Assembly: GCA_013397935.1 (NCBI GenBank)
Contig: VZRN01003450.1
Span: 1,125 to 65,124, forward strand
Reading direction: 5' to 3'
Source: Dasyornis broadbenti
Lineage: Eukaryota > Chordata > Aves > Passeriformes > Dasyornithidae
Length of the DNA stretch: 64,000 bases
Below, piece after piece: positions 33,661 through 48,420 of the stretch. Within the stretch, counting starts at the first letter, position 1. Each line of letters opens with the position of its first letter. Position numbers and translations under genes: made by a program. The notes below the pieces were generated by a model. The model saw only the letters and a program-made list of their open reading frames with translations. It did not search any database and was not told where the DNA came from.

Positions 33661-36600
33661 CAAAACTGCCCCCAGGACCTGCACAAAGTATAAGTACAGC
33701 TCCTGAAACCCTGTGTCAGTATTATTCCTCAGGAAAGAAGTATAAATTCTCTTTCTGGAGTGATTTGCAAATGGAGGGAGAAAGCTAGAGGAAGAATGCC
33801 TCATCGCCACCATGTTATGGAGCACTTCTATACCACAAATGCCTGCAAGCTGGTGATTACTTCTTGAGTATTTATGCATATGGCAGTAAAGCTATTGCCC
33901 AGCAGAGCTGGAGAGGTGATTGTCAGTACTGAGTGAAGGTCAAACTGCAAATCCCACAACTGATTGGTGCTGAAGATACCAAACTGTACTTATTTTCCTT
34001 TATGGTTACCTTAGACAATATCAATCAACCCATCTGGGGGGAACCAGTCAGTCACAGTTCTAATGGCTCACAAAACAGGAGTCCTGAGCTCGGAAAGGAC
34101 CTGGGGATTGGGAAGGAATGTATTTGACATAGGCTGTGACTCAAAAGGCAACTAGATTTTCTAATTATTATTATTATTTTTCTGCAGGTCTAATCTCTGA
34201 GGAAAGCTTTGTCTTGTATGTGGATATTTTAGTACCCCTCAGTTCTGCTGGTATATCAGCATCTATGAGCACTGTGAAAACTATTTAAGCCTGCTCCTCA
34301 CAGCATCTCACTGTAGCATTTGTTGTTCTTACAACTACCTGGAGCATGGGCTCTGGAACAGTTTTGTCAAGCCAGGCCAAGCCTCTCCTAGGGACCCTCC
34401 TCAGGCTTCTTGTTAGGAATGCCAAGAGTCAGCACTGCCCCATCCCAAAGCAGTACCACTTGTTCTCTACTCAGAAGTACACAGCTCCTCAGAATCTCAC
34501 TGTTTCTAGGTCCTCCCCATTACCGTTTTTCATGGCATCTACATTGTGGCATACCCATGGTGTCAAAAGGTTGTGAAAAACTGCATTTTGGACTCTGGCC
34601 ACACCATCTCTCCTTGATTAGCCCCTCTTTTTCATCAAATCTCATTTATCTGATACTTCCCATACTGGTCTCTACCACAGCCAGTGCCCAGGATGCTATC
34701 AGGGAAAACTTCCCAGTTGTCCAAAGTGTCTCGGTTGGCCACTTAAAACATTTATATAACCACTTCTTTATTTCCCTCTGCTTAAAGACCCTTGTGTGCT
34801 GTTGTGTGTGTGTTTGAAGAGCATCTTCCTTTCTTACAGCTAGTTACTTACGCACAGAGACCGAGTTTGTGCTGACTGGTGCCCCAGAAAACAGACAAGG
34901 ACAACCTAAACGTTCAACTTCAGTGAGCTGAAATTAAGATTCAACTCCTTCAGCTCTCAAACATAACTGAACTACAGCAAAGCATCAAAAGGGAGGAACA
35001 CGTAGACTTCTTTAAGTAAGAACAAAATGCCCTTGAGCCACGAAACGATGCAGAGTGAAGGAAGCATGAGCAGAACAGAATGATTCACACATGAGAGACA
35101 CTGGGAACTGTGGAGCAAAAGGTGCTTATTGTGCACAGGAGCATCCAATTACATGGGCACCAGTGGGCTTGGCTTACCCCACTGTGCTGTCACCCTGGAT
35201 TATACAGAATTTAAGTGACAGGAAATGTATAGGGAAATCCCAGCCTGCTCTGACACACAATTGCACACAAAGGAGGGGCTTGATGAGAAGTGGTTACCCA
35301 GTAAGTTTTTGGTTCTTTACACAGACATACAACTTTAAACACTTCTGCTGGCAGTGATGTTGATTGGGCCCTTGACAAAGTGGTAAATCAAATACAGCTT
35401 CTTCAAGGGTTAAACTTAAAATCTCTATGGTTTAGCAAGGCAGCTTTGAAAAAGCCTATGGGAGTTAAGCTTGCACTGTGCATAATCCATCTCAATTCCC
35501 ATGTTTGCTATAGTGAGCAACATCTATTTTTGGAGAAGATAAACAAGAATCTATTTTCTCTTATTGCTCTTTCCCTTCATCTGGTTGTTTACCTGTCATT
35601 CACATTTTCAATCTCCTCTTAGAACCCCCTCCTACCATATCATTGAGGTTACTAACCTGTTTTCTCTGTTCCCTTCCTATTGAAAAGGGAGTTGCTTCCA
35701 TAAGCAAGAGTGGGGTCTATGTCCCAAACACACTCCTGCTTTAGTGCATGATGTTTAGCAATTCTGCAAGAGTTCGAACTTTGGTGACTTGATCTGTCTG
35801 CTTTCCAATTTAATTTTGTTCTTCAAGTCTGGTCTATTCCTGACTAAAGAAAACTGCATCTATTTTCACATTTACTTCTCAGCCTACAGTATGTCTGTTA
35901 ACTGTCTGCTAACATTACTCTGTTCTTCTTCTTCCAGGTAACATTTGTGAATCTTTGTGCCTGGCCTCATCTTTCTTTTCTCCAGTACACTTTCTTTCCC
36001 CCCTTTAGTTGACCATGTAGGTCAACAGTCCTGTTAATAACCTTTACCTCCAACTCTGACTTCTTCCTTCTCCTCTCTTCAACCTGACACTTAAATTTTA
36101 TGTACTTGAATTTACAGAGAGTTTTCAAGAAGCAACCTGGTTATACCCTAGAAATGGCGCAGATTAAATCACCACAGTGCTGATAAATAATTGGCTCTGA
36201 AAAAAAAATCCATGTTTAAACTATGGTTTACTGTCAATCTGGGGTGACATTTCATGCATACTCCTACAGGGATCTGTCATGCATCCAACCCTACAAAATT
36301 ATTTAACTAGAACCTTGTATGCTACTGCCATGCTCACTAAATCTTAGCCGATGACAAACTAGGACATGGGACTAGGGAAGCTCTCTGGAATTCAAAAGAA
36401 CCTTGTCAGTTTGGGAGGGAGAGTTTGAAATAAGGCAAAATTCCATAATGACACATTCAAAAAGGTACAGTCAGGAAGGGCAGAGCAAATAGAGCAAAAT
36501 GAGAAATTAAATGAGTGAGCAGTACTGCAGAAAATATCTGGGGTTATAGCGGTTCACAGGCCATAAGATGACACTTTCAAAAAACCAGAAAATCTCATTC

Positions 36601-39600
36601 TGGAGTATATTATCAGAAGTGTTGTGTGTAAGGCAAGGGAGGTAATTATTCTGCTCTACTTATTACTTGTGAGAGCTTGGTTCCTGCTGTGAGTACTACA
36701 TTTAAAGAAGCGAGAACATAAAGAATATCCAACAGAGAGCAAGAAAGGTAAGTTTTGCTCAAAATCACAGTCCTGAAGGTTCATTTAGATGCTAAATGAG
36801 GAGCTTGAGGAAGGTGAGAAGAATCTTCCAGTTCATCAAAGATTACTACAACAAAAACAGTGATCAATTGTTCTCTGTGTCCTCTGGAGAAGGGCAAGAA
36901 GTAATCTGCTTAATTTGCAGCAAAGAGGATTTACATTACACACCAGAAACACTGGCCACTGTAAGGATAGCTGAGCTCTGGAAGAGGCTAACTGCAGTTA
37001 GTAGCATCCCTCAAGAACAATTTTGACTGGTGTGTCAGGGATAGGATCTGCACAGGTTTAAAATTCCGAGTGAGGCAGAAAACCATTTGGTCATCTCTTG
37101 CATCTTCACTCCCATTTTATCACTGCATCTACACAGGCGTTATATGTCATGGCCCTGGACCAGGCTGTGCCTCTAACCTCACACTGATCAGCATTTTCCT
37201 TGCAGAGTTAGCAGGAATTCCTGTGAGAGGCTTGCTGAAGTCTTCACTAAATTATATCAAGTTGTATTCCAACCATCTTTAATATAATCTGCTATTTACA
37301 CACATGCTGACAAGGTTCATTAGCAGCACTATTTGATGACAGCATTTCATTATGAACCAGAATAAAATGTGAAAGTAAATTATTACAGGGCAGATCCTAC
37401 CAGAGTAGCCTGTGACTGTCAGCAGGTTGTTACAGGATTTTTGACACTGGACTTCATTGGTTTCCAAAATTCTTGTGTTAGGTAATATCCATAGGGTATA
37501 TCATACCTATATTTTGAAGTGAAATGTTTTCACATTTGAAAATTTCAATATATTGCTTTTTATCTATAAAGCTTAGTTGTTAGTGTTTTTTCCTTGGAAA
37601 TCCTCTTTTTTCCCATGTGACACTGAGTGAATTCCTAGTTCCTGAGCTGCTTTGACACACAACAACCTTTTCAAATGGCAGAAACCCATTAGTCTGATAT
37701 TTTTGGTGACCTGCATGTTGAATTCACCTCCTTCCTAGATATGACAAGACACATAGTTGGTCTCGCAACATGTAATGTGGTTAGTGGGTTTTATTACACC
37801 GTGTTTAGGAGCTTTGCAGAGGAATGAGCTATTTTTAAGGACAGAAAGTTTGCTGGAATTTTACATTTAACCAACTTATAAAACAGTCCAGTGATCCAAG
37901 ACAATTGCTTTGAGTGAATTAAATTTTAATAAACAGATAAATAATTTGCTTATACTGAGCTGTGATCATGACTTTGCATTCTTAAATTTTCATAATATTT
38001 CACTTGTCTATTTCTGGGACTTGTGCCATGTCAGTAAGAACCAGAGTTATTAGAATTTCTGAATATATTACATGTTTTCTTTCAAAAGGATTATTAACTG
38101 CTTCTACAACTCCTTTCAAAACCCCAGTTCTCACTTCTGTGCATTATTTTAACAGGCAAGTGGTGATGCACACTGGAAGGTGAGAGAGCTGTTCTTCTAA
38201 CTAATACATGATCTAGCAACCACAAGACAAAAGATGGGAGATAATAGGCAAGAAATAACATCCACCAAATATTATTGCACCAGGATAGAGATGCAAGAAA
38301 ACATTGTTAATGAAAACTTAAGACAGCTACTTATCATAAAACAGATCTATCATGGAAAAAAAAAAGATCCAAATCCCAAGAATTACAAAGTGAAGCATCC
38401 TGAACCAAAGGTGCATAAGACATTCCAGAACAACAGGATAGCCCAAACACAAACCAGTTAAATTGTTGCAGCAAGTAATGACTGAGGAGCTCTGAATTTG
38501 ATCTATCTCCCTTTTTTAAGCTTGTGAGAAGAAGTCTATCCCAACAGGAGCTCTCAAAGAACTCAGAGATGAGTAGCAGCAAAGTAAATAAAAATGCTTT
38601 TTCCCTACTACTGTAACAAAACAACAGCAAAACCCAACCAACCAAAAAACAAAAACAAAAAAAAACCCCAAACACCACCAAACCAAGAAAACCCCTTAAA
38701 TGGTTTAGTGCTTTCCTCTGGGCTTCGGTAGGAAAGAATCCTTTTAAGTGCTGGACTACCCAGTTGGCCAACTGCCAGTCTCCTTATTATATCAAAGAAC
38801 CACCACTTTGATCCAATCCAAAAGTTTTTCACTTTCACCTAGTATTTAAAATTATTAATTCAGAGAAAAACGGCAGCATCTCAGGAATAAGAGCAGGACA
38901 GGTCATGATGCGTCCCCTTTACCATAGTTTAGATTTAAAGCTGAAGAAGGCATCTTGAATCATGTTCCAAATTTGTCCAACAGGTCAGGGAGGTGGTGAT
39001 GGTGCTGGATACAGGCAAAAGGGATGTAACTTTTTTTTTTCCATTGAGTCAGCAACATGCTGCCAGTGTAAACCACTCGTGTTTGTTCCATGCCTTTAAT
39101 CTGTCTGCCGTCTGTGGAAGAATACATCCCTAGAGTCTTTACTAGACCTTGAATTCGAGCAGCTGTCACTTTAAATTTGTTTCTTCCACTGTCTGGGAGC
39201 TATTTTAGTGCAAGTGCAAGCACATGTGCTCTGAGCAAGGCTCCCAAGAGCAGTCACCATGACAGGTACACTCCTACATATCTGTGTTATTTTCTTTCAG
39301 CAGGCCTGAAACTGCTGGCAAATATTTTTACTTTTAGTATATTTTTTGTCTTTTGTGTATTTTTCGGCCAGTTGTAGTGGTCCTTTTCCCCACTGCCTCC
39401 CAAACCATCTTCTATGGCATAAAGCCTTGGGTACAGCAGCTTAGTAGAGTTTAAGGTGATATTGGGCTCACAGCAGCCAAAAGATTCTCGGGAAAGGAGT
39501 AGCACAAGGACCTGTTCTAGGAATCAGACCTATTTCTCCACTGCAATCTTTCATGTCTGCTTCTTTTGAGGTCCAGTCTGTTCAGACTGAAAGAAACCAA

Positions 39601-42600
39601 TTGCTTTTCAATCACGAGAAGAGGAAATCTCAGATGCAGCACTGCCTCATTTCTGGCTTTTTCATTGCTTGCTGAATCCCTACAACCAGTTTTCCAGCTC
39701 TGCCTCCTTCTCTGCCTATTTGTCCTATATTCTGAGATAGTGACCTCTGAGCCTGAATTCAGAGCCTGAATTTCATTCCATTAGTTATCCTCTCCCCTTA
39801 CCCAGCATAAATTGCGTTGTCAACATACCTTGCTCCCCAGCATCATTCTAGTTTTAAAATTAGGAAGCCAAATAAACAAGGGCAGCTTTAAACTCTAAAA
39901 ATCAACCCCACTTGACTTGTCTGATATTAACAATAACTTGTTAATCTTTTCATCAACATAGAAACTTGATTTCTTCTCACACCCAAAAAATTGATGGGAT
40001 TCAAACTCGGGAGCAGAGCAGGGTGTGGCAAGGCTTAAGGAGAAGGAGACTGGGAACAATTCAACCAGGGGATAAAAAACCAGAGTAACTCATTTAACTC
40101 TCTTGCTCAGGACTTATTAATGACTAATCAATATCTACTTGACCCCAAAAACTGAACTGCTTGAAAAAAGATTAGAAACAACAAAAAGTAGTTTTGCTGG
40201 GCTTTCTCACTCTGTCTAAATCAATATTTTAGTAGTTTTCCCCTGTGAAGAGACAGAGGAGGAACCTCTGGCTAGACAAGCTTCCAGGAGCAGACATCCC
40301 TAATAGCCAAAGGGTGAGATTCCCCTGTCAAAATGGAAATGTTCGTGGTGCAGACTGTCACCTTGGAGCTCATTGTCTGGGCTCTCTTGACAAAGAGACA
40401 GAAATAGGCCTTTCAAGGGTCACCTCATCTCACTTGGAGATAGGACAAATGACTAGAATTTCAGAAGAGTTTATTTCCCTCCACTGGATATGAAAGGAGA
40501 ATTAAAGATTAGATCAGATGCAGATATCTATGACGCAGACTTCTCAGATTAGGTGAGATGAGTCCCACTAGACTTCGTAAATCTTGCACACACACTTCCC
40601 ATTTGTGCTATGTAACAAGGAATACATAACCACCAGATATAATTTTAATATTAGATATTTTATTCCTTCACTACGGAGAATAAAATTCCTTAGTAGATCC
40701 TTTACATGCTGCAACGAACTACTACTGTACTAATTAGGGAAAAGGAGACTGCTGTCATAGCAGCATTGAGAAATCAGATTTAAAAAGCACCTTCAAACTC
40801 TAAAAATCAACCCCACTTGTTGGATATTAACAATGCACATAATTAACATTTGTTGGTACTTAATATTAATAACCATCACCACATAGTCACATAAGTTATT
40901 GTAACAATCTTATTCTAATTGAGCTGTAAGTGGTCAATACCATGGAAGAGGTGTCATGTAGGCAGGGCCAAGAGCTCCAGTCCTTGATGATCTCAATCCA
41001 TAAGCTGAAGGTGATCAGTTTTGAGAAATAATTTCTCCTTTCTTTACAACCAGCAAATTCAATGTTTTCTCCTTTTTTAAGTGTTTCATTTTCTAGACAT
41101 TTCTAAGCCATTCATTTGTGCACTGCAGCGTGCTGGGGGTGTTACTTCCCCAGGCTACTAAATGTGTCTTGGCCTGTGACTTGTTTCTTGGTTTGTGCTA
41201 GCATTTATGTGGTTTTTTTCTTTTTTAGTCTCTTGATAAGCTGCTGCACTTGCTGTCCCCACCACTACCTCACAGCAAAACCAGTCCTTTCCCAGTGTTT
41301 CAGGGTGTTTTTAATCACCAGAGTCTGATCAGCAATGATCATTTTACTGCTGGGGGCTCTGCTTCAAAATGTGCTCTTATTTTCAAGGCCTTCACTGCTA
41401 TTTTATGTGTAAATTGTGTATATAGCTAAAGACCCCGGTTCAAGCTCACACAAGGTTCTTGTAGGAAGCTGCTGACAGATCTAAAAGGCAGGGATTGGAG
41501 CCTGGCACAGCTCATGTAAAGTCTGTGGCCTATTCCTAGCAGTGTCATTATGGCTTTTACTGGGACACCGGGTATAAAAATTCGTATGCATTGTTTGATA
41601 GTTGTGCAGTATGAATGTCGTCATGTCTGAATTCAAAACAAACTGGTGTTAATTATATCCTGCCTATGGAGTTCCTACTTCCAGGGGTGCAACAGGTTTC
41701 CAATTTGGTTACAGAATTTTTTGAAAGCCTCATCTTCTCTAGAAAGAGCTCTCAGTCTCAAGTGCCTTGTCCAAAAATACAAGTACTCATTATACTGATG
41801 AAGAAACTGTAGCCTTATTTACAATTAAAATAACTTCATTCTTCAAGCTGCTCTGTTTGAATTAGTGGTTTACTTCACTTATTTTTCAGTAAGATTTCCA
41901 CATTTGCTTTAAAAATTAACATAAAAGTTCAGTGGTGGTTAAACAAGACTTACAGAAAAGAATAAAGAGCCTCATCTGGAAAGTCTGCTAAGAGTCTTCA
42001 ACAGCATAATTTCATACTTATGATTTGGAGTAAAACTATTTATGACAGTTTGCAACACTGGGGACCGAGAAAACAAGGAAAACATTTCACATATTTGAAA
42101 ACAAGGGATTTTCTTTTACACTGAGTATTCAAAAACAGCCAAGATTTTCTTACTGTACTCTTCAGAAAAAAAATTAAAAATCTCTCAAAAGCCAGAATTT
42201 AGACCATCATCCAGCTATGTGAGGTCCCGTCTTAGAAATGCCCTCCTAAAAATTTTCACAGGGAAAGAAAATAACTGATTTCTTGAATGAAATAACTTCT
42301 GCATAACAAGGATTATAACAAACACCAAATACTACTTAATTCTTTTTCTGCATGAGAGAGAGGTGCTTTATTGGTAGCAACTCTAGAACTCATCACTGGA
42401 CAAAAGTGAATTAGAATAAAAGGGCATAAAGAACAAAAAAAGCCAGCTCTCCTAACAAGGGAGAGAATGTCTCCTCCAACACCAGAAGGAAACTCCAAAT
42501 ACTTTTCCACCTCTAGGGATATGGTTTCATCAGGCCCCACTCAGTCTTCTGGACTTCTTAAGCAGACAGCTACCAAAAATCGCCTTTTCTGGACAATTTC

Positions 42601-44049
42601 TCTAACAGCAGTAGCAATCATTTCTCGAGGGGTCTGGTGTGGTCATTGCCCACAGCAGGCACATCCAAAGAACAGACGCTTTGTTATTAACATTGCTCGG
42701 GTGGAAAAGGAACAGTGCCTGCTAATGCCTTGAGTCTACATGAGCCTTTTCTTACCCATATTCACAGTAGCCATGATACTCTTATATTAGCAGGGGAAAA
42801 GAGCGGTCACAGTGACCTTGCTGGATGTATTTGAGGGAGAAACCCAGCTATGCGGCTGGAGCAGGAAATGTCTTGTGTTGACAAAGAAAAGAAGTGTATG
42901 CAATAATGCACTTTTCCCAAAACATGCCAGCAAAGACTAACTTGCCCCCAGCTTTTATCATGGCATGTTACATTTCATTACTGTTAAAAACTAGAGGTTG
43001 ATGAGAGACCTTGTGCCATTTACCCACTGCATGATCAAATTCCTATTTTATTTCTGTTATTTTATGCTTGTCCTTGTCACACAGAAGATGATCTTGACAG
43101 CATTTCTCCATTTTGAGTGGGTTGTCCTAAGTCTCCAGCCAGCCAGAGAAATGTGAACTGCCACATCTCAAAGAGCTGAAAATGGTGAAATTAAACATTC
43201 ATAGTTCAAAAATCAATACGTTTAACTCTTTCATTTTTACAGAAAAGGTCCCTTATCTGCAACTCTCTCCCACATTTTTTTCATGATCCAAAAGCTCCAG
43301 TTCTTTTCTAATAATTTTTGACACTTTCTCTGAGACTATTTTCTGAGAATAGGACAATCAGGGCTCTAGAGAAAAAAACGGAAAGTGTGTCATGTATGCA
43401 ATTTCATATTAAAGGAAACAGTACAGAAGAACTGTACTGATTATGTGAGCAATTGAAAATGAAACCACTGCAAAATTTCTAGTCTTTTGCACCAAGGGAC
43501 TGTGGAATGAGATACTTGAAAGTAGGATGTAGGACTCAGTATGCAGCTGCATGTACGTGGCCTTGACAATTAGATTTGTGACATTTCCCTATCCTACATT
43601 AAACTGCAGCTGGCACAGGCGTTATTTTGATTATTACACTACACTGTGGCCTGAGTAAAAGATTTCATTAGAGTCCAAGCATCAGTACACCCCACTGTTA
43701 ATATAAGGGTGACTGTTCATGAGATAAGAAACCGGCCCTGAGAAGCTGTGGGAACCTTGAAGGGAATGAGAAATTGCTAGATAAGTATCTGCCAAAAATG
43801 ACTGTCAAAGTGAGAAAATTTCTAGGCAGGTTTCTTATGTGCTGTGCATGGATTTTCAGTAGAGATTGTTATTTTATCAAAGTATTGGCCCATACGCTTC
43901 ACCTAAAGTGATTGTTCTTCTTTGTTAAGTATAAAATAGACCTCTGCTGTGATGACAGTTAAAACAGATAAAATACTGCAAAGTACAATAAGTGATCATC
44001 TCTTTACATGCATTTTTGGTTTTGCCTGTGAAAGAGAACCTGGAGCTGA
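33661..44049. other. Long CR1-poor non-coding interval; no gene seen
   Basis: About 10.4 kb with no recognisable CR1 copy or gene. It holds an A/C-rich low-complexity tract (38631-38700) and several medium-length chance frames (for example 34346-34817 and 38334-38838) that lack domains. It lies between the alpha terminal exon and the candidate enhancer at 20.8 kb. Confidence 0.4.
38631..38700. repeat. A/C-rich low-complexity tract
   Basis: Runs of A broken by CC and ACC make a degenerate CAAA/CCA tract. On the other strand it gives spurious Phe/Leu/Val-rich frames. Confidence 0.8.
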
Positions 44050-44480
44050 TGGCAGGTGAGATAAATATGTGAGATAGGTGAGGACAGGCTGAGAAAGTTG
44101 GGACTGTTCAGTGTGGATAGGAGAAGGATGCCTGGAAACCTTATAGCAACTGTCCAGTGTCAGAAGGGGCCTATAACGAAGCCAGAGAGGGACCTTTCTT
44201 CAAGAACTGACAAGAAATAGTGGGTTCAAACTGAAACTGGTGAAATTTAGGTTAGATATATGGAAGAAATTCCTCCCTGTGAGGGTGGGGAGGCCCTGGC
44301 ACAGGGTGCCCAGAGAAGCTGTGGCTGCTCCATCCCTGGAAGTGTCCAAGACCAGGTTGGATATGACTTGGAGCAACCTGGGGTAGTGGAAGGTGTCCCT
44401 GTCCATGGCAGGGATCTCCAGCTGGGTGGTCTTTAAGGTTCCTTCCAACCCAAACCACTCTGTGATTCTACTCTACGATT
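44050..44480 (+). mobile_element. CR1 LINE fragment
   Basis: It includes the block upstream of the CR1 tail (GTGAGGACAGGCTGAGAAAG, GGGACTGTTCAGTGTGGATA), then GAAGAAATTCCTCCCTGTGA, CCATCCCTGGAAGTGTCC, and a tail ending CCAAACCACTCTGTGATTCT followed by an extra ACGATTCT unit. It is one of the better-preserved copies here. Confidence 0.92.
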
Positions 44481-44845
44481 CTTTATCTTCATTCAAGAAC
44501 AACACAAGAATTGGCTCAGGTCCCTTCAGTGACTGAATATTTTTAACACCTCTTGGCACTTGGAGAGAGACTTGTGAAGGAGGCCAAGAAGCAAGAGCCA
44601 CTTTGCTACATTAGAGGACAAAGGGTCTGAAATTTGTGTCAGGCATAAAAATAAGAAAAGACTGGCATGGTAAGTAACCAGTAAAAAGCAAACTCGTGGT
44701 TTTATGAAAAATGTCAAATAAGAGTAATACCATTTTTAATTCCTCGTTGGCCTGATTTATATAGAAAATAGTGCTAATAAAAAACCCAATCAAATTCTGT
44801 GCCTTGGTTTTACACAAAAGTGGTGATATACAATAAGTTTGTAAT

Positions 44846-44905
44846 CAAAGAATCGTTGAATATTGTGAGTTGGAAGGGACTCACAAGGGTCATTGAAAGA
44901 ATCTG
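44846..44905 (-). mobile_element. Short CR1 tail fragment, inverted
   Basis: Only the reversed 3' end is recognisable: AAAGAATCGTTGAATATTGT, GAGTTGGAAGGGACTCACAA, then GGGTCATTGA. Downstream to about 45000 is less certain. Confidence 0.65.
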
Positions 44906-47900
44906 GCTACAAAATGTCTTGCAACAGATAGAATGTGACCAGTGTGAACCTTTGGGATCTTCTGTGCATCCTCAGGGGATTTCTTCTTCACCAAATGCTT
45001 CTAAACAAACAACGTATAAGAAGACACAACATTATTTAAGGAAAAGCATGCAAATAGCACATACCATCAGAAATGAGACACTTAGGTCAATCACACAGAC
45101 TAAGCTCAACTTTGGCTTGGTAGGTGGAGAGAAACTGAGACACGACTACTTTACGACATCCAAAGGCATTATCTTATATGACCAAGAATGTAGGTCATGT
45201 GTCTGACTGGAGGAATCATATCCATGACAGTCATGTATTGAAAAGGGCTTTGGTCTAGTCACTGAACGAGTCCATGGGAGCTTATGCTGAGCATGTCAGC
45301 TGGGATTGTCCTGGATGTGTGAGTGTTGCTAGGGAAGGATTGGGACACTTGGTGGAGTCTGGGGGGGTTTGACTTCTTGGCTTGTGTCAGCCATTGGCCA
45401 CTCAAATTTACAACCGGCTGAAAAACCGTGAGCCATCTGTTGCCAGGAAGGAGGGACACGACATTTCAAAGCATTTTAATGAGTTTTTTGGAACAGAGCT
45501 TGGGGTAGGTGGGTGGATAGGAGAGCAGAAGAGAAGCTGACATGATGGGCTTAGACAGGAAGTGTTTGGACAGTTTTGTCATTTTAAATGTGTGTCTAGA
45601 CATGTGCAGAAATCCAGTCTTGCTGAATATGCCCAGTTTTGCCCTTTAGGGGAGTTGGAGCAGAGGATGAGAAGGAAGTACACAGAAAATACAGAAAGAT
45701 GCAGTCTCCTCCATGCATTTGAAAAAGGCCACAGGACTTGTGGTTGAGAGAACTTACCAGAGCAGAGGAAATGACCTCACCCAGCTGCACAGGCACGAAG
45801 AAACTTGGGATTTTTCAGGATGGGCTGAACCAAATCATTATTTGCCCCGTGGGTGTGTGAGCATCAGGTCATGTATCCCATTTGCCACCACAATGCCACC
45901 ATTGATTTGCTGCTTGTATGGATTTTGAAGCCAGCCCTGTGCCTTTACACAAAACAGGTACCAGCAGCCCAAAGCCCACTGGCACCTATAGCCAACAATA
46001 TAGACACAGATGGTGAAGTGTACGTGTGTCCTTACACACTGAGGTCAGGAATAATGGACAAGTGCCCCTGGGGTTAAAGAGATTTGAGTACAAACCTCTG
46101 TGTTGGGGAAGGACAATAATTTGCGTAACATAAATTACCCTGTGGGGTGTGCAGCCCTCCTGGAAATGTTCATTGCACAGTGTAACATCTGGGCTGCACA
46201 CACACCTGCAGTTTGCCTGTGACCTATTTATTATCTCACACAGCTGCACAGCTCTGGCAGACATGGCGGCAGCAGTGCTTCACCACAAACCCCACTTGCT
46301 ATAGGGGTTTTGCTCTGGAAGTTAATCAATGCAGAACTAACTGCACCATCAATATTGATCAGGCTGCGAAGGCTTTGGCATTAGAGCACTGCAATATCCT
46401 GTGACTTCCAGGCTGCTTTGCAGGAGCCTGTGTGCATATTAATGAATGAACCTATAAGGCTTGACAGGTTCACAGGGGGAGGAGCCCAGTAGGGTACAAT
46501 AAGGGCCTAAGCAAAGATGCTTTATAGGAATTTTAATTTTTTCTTAGATACTGAAAAATGGAGCAATATAACTCACAGGTCAGCAGTTCCTGCCATGAGC
46601 CCAACAGCATATTTGACAGCTTTAAAGATGATATAGGCTGTGCATTTGTAAAAGCCTGCTTGACCCAGGGGGCCATTAGCAAGCTGTATAAACAGAGTAG
46701 CCACTCCCTATGACTGAAAGTAAGTGCATTTAGTGACCTGGGCTGACCTGTCACACTTTGAATCTCTGGTACCTTCTAATGTCATAAAATAATTCAGTCA
46801 CATACTCTTAATCACTTTCTAGCTAATAAATATCTCTCTGCTTGTGGTGCTGGTCAGAATCTGATCCAATGTGGACAGCTGAGACATACCCTTTCATGTA
46901 TGAAGGGAGCCTGAGAATAAAGTAAAACTGATTTCACCTTTTTGTGTCATTTCTTCCTTGAGAACAGGAGATACTTGTCTTGTCATTTTCAGTGCAGTCA
47001 CCCCTCAGGGTAAGATCCAGCTCATCTTCAGGATTACATTTATATTGTGACTGCACTGAAGAAGATTAACAAGAGATGGTTACATGTGGCTTTGGAAAGA
47101 TTAAGGTAGCTTTTGTGATGCTTGGTGGCTGCTTATATCTCTACAAAGAACTTTCTGAGTCTACAAGTAGCTGGACTATCACAATTTACACACACTTGGG
47201 GTTAGGCAGATCCTCTTTATTGTGTAAACACACATCAGGAGCTTTGTGGATCTTTTCCTCAAATGCCAGTACCTAAGAGTTTCATAATCCCCTTTTAGGC
47301 ATGTAAGAAGACAAGCAGATTCTAGACTAGATTTTTTATTATTTTAGGCTTGTCCCTTATCTAGCATACACCTCAGGAAACTCCCACAGCGAAGGTGAAA
47401 GGTGAGAGCGAGTTCAGCAAAGTTAAGCCCCTTATCCTGTCACCATGTGGCCTTGGATGAAAGTGCTCACAGTTGGGGTTCAGAGCATCTGGGAAGAGTC
47501 AGGTTGAAAAAGCCACTCTAGGCAGGTTCTGAGCCTCTTGTGCCAGCCTGTGGAACAAGGCTCCTCACTGAGCTTAAGGCTGTTTGCACCATTGTTGATG
47601 ATGAGGAAGGTGGACATCAGTCAGGAAAGGCTTTAACAGTGTAGATGATTTGGGGGTAGGACTAGGAATGTACGAAAAGCCTTAAAGCCCTAGTGAACAA
47701 GACTTGATTTGATTTGTGATTGCTTAGCACACCACACCCAAGAGACTACAGGCAGGACTCCAAACACCTACAGAAGGAAGTTCTTCAAGGTAGGGAGTGA
47801 CTCATGCCTCCCTTGGTGAGGGGTCTTAGGATATTCTCAGTCTAGCCTCCCTCAGAACCACACACATTGCTTTCACTGAGGCTTCACTGTGTAGAATTGG

Positions 47901-48340
47901 AGCCACAGAAAAGCTGAAGGATTTATCTAACAGGAAAACCATTGCAGGATCAAAAGTCTGAGGTGGCTGTGATTGATGTGTTTTAGCAATTACTACGTCT
48001 TGTCAGGCTTGTTGTGCAGAGCCATTCCCATAATTACGGGCAAGGACTTTCTAATTCTCCCCAGTGCAGCTCCAGTGGTGCCAAGACACTTGAAGTGTCC
48101 ATAAAACATTGCCAAAGCATCTGGAACTGGGCTGCCAGGGCCAGCTCTAATGTTATTCCATCTCTGTGCTGAAGCCTGAAATCACATGTAGTGCCCCAGC
48201 ACTGATGCACCGCCCACCACTGAGCTCCCAGGGAGCTCAGGGTCTCACACTTGGTAGGAGGTTCAGGTGTGACTCCTGCTGGGATGGCACATTGGTGACA
48301 TGGTCACCCTTCACCTAACACTGTGCTCCCACAGGCATAC
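44906..48340. other. Non-coding interval; no gene seen
   Basis: Mixed-composition DNA with a 21-bp perfect palindrome at 48220-48240. I see no repeat family and no recognisable coding sequence. Confidence 0.4.
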
Positions 48341-48420
48341 CCAACACCCCATTTATGTGCCCAACACCCCATTTATGTGCTCAACACCCCATTTAAGTGC
48401 CCAAAACCCATTTATGTGCC
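48341..48420. repeat. 20-bp minisatellite, four units
   Basis: Four consecutive units of CCAACACCCCATTTATGTGC start at 48341, 48361, 48381 and 48401. The first two are identical, the third has two substitutions, and the fourth has a substitution and a one-base deletion. Such high identity indicates a young local expansion. Confidence 0.95.
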
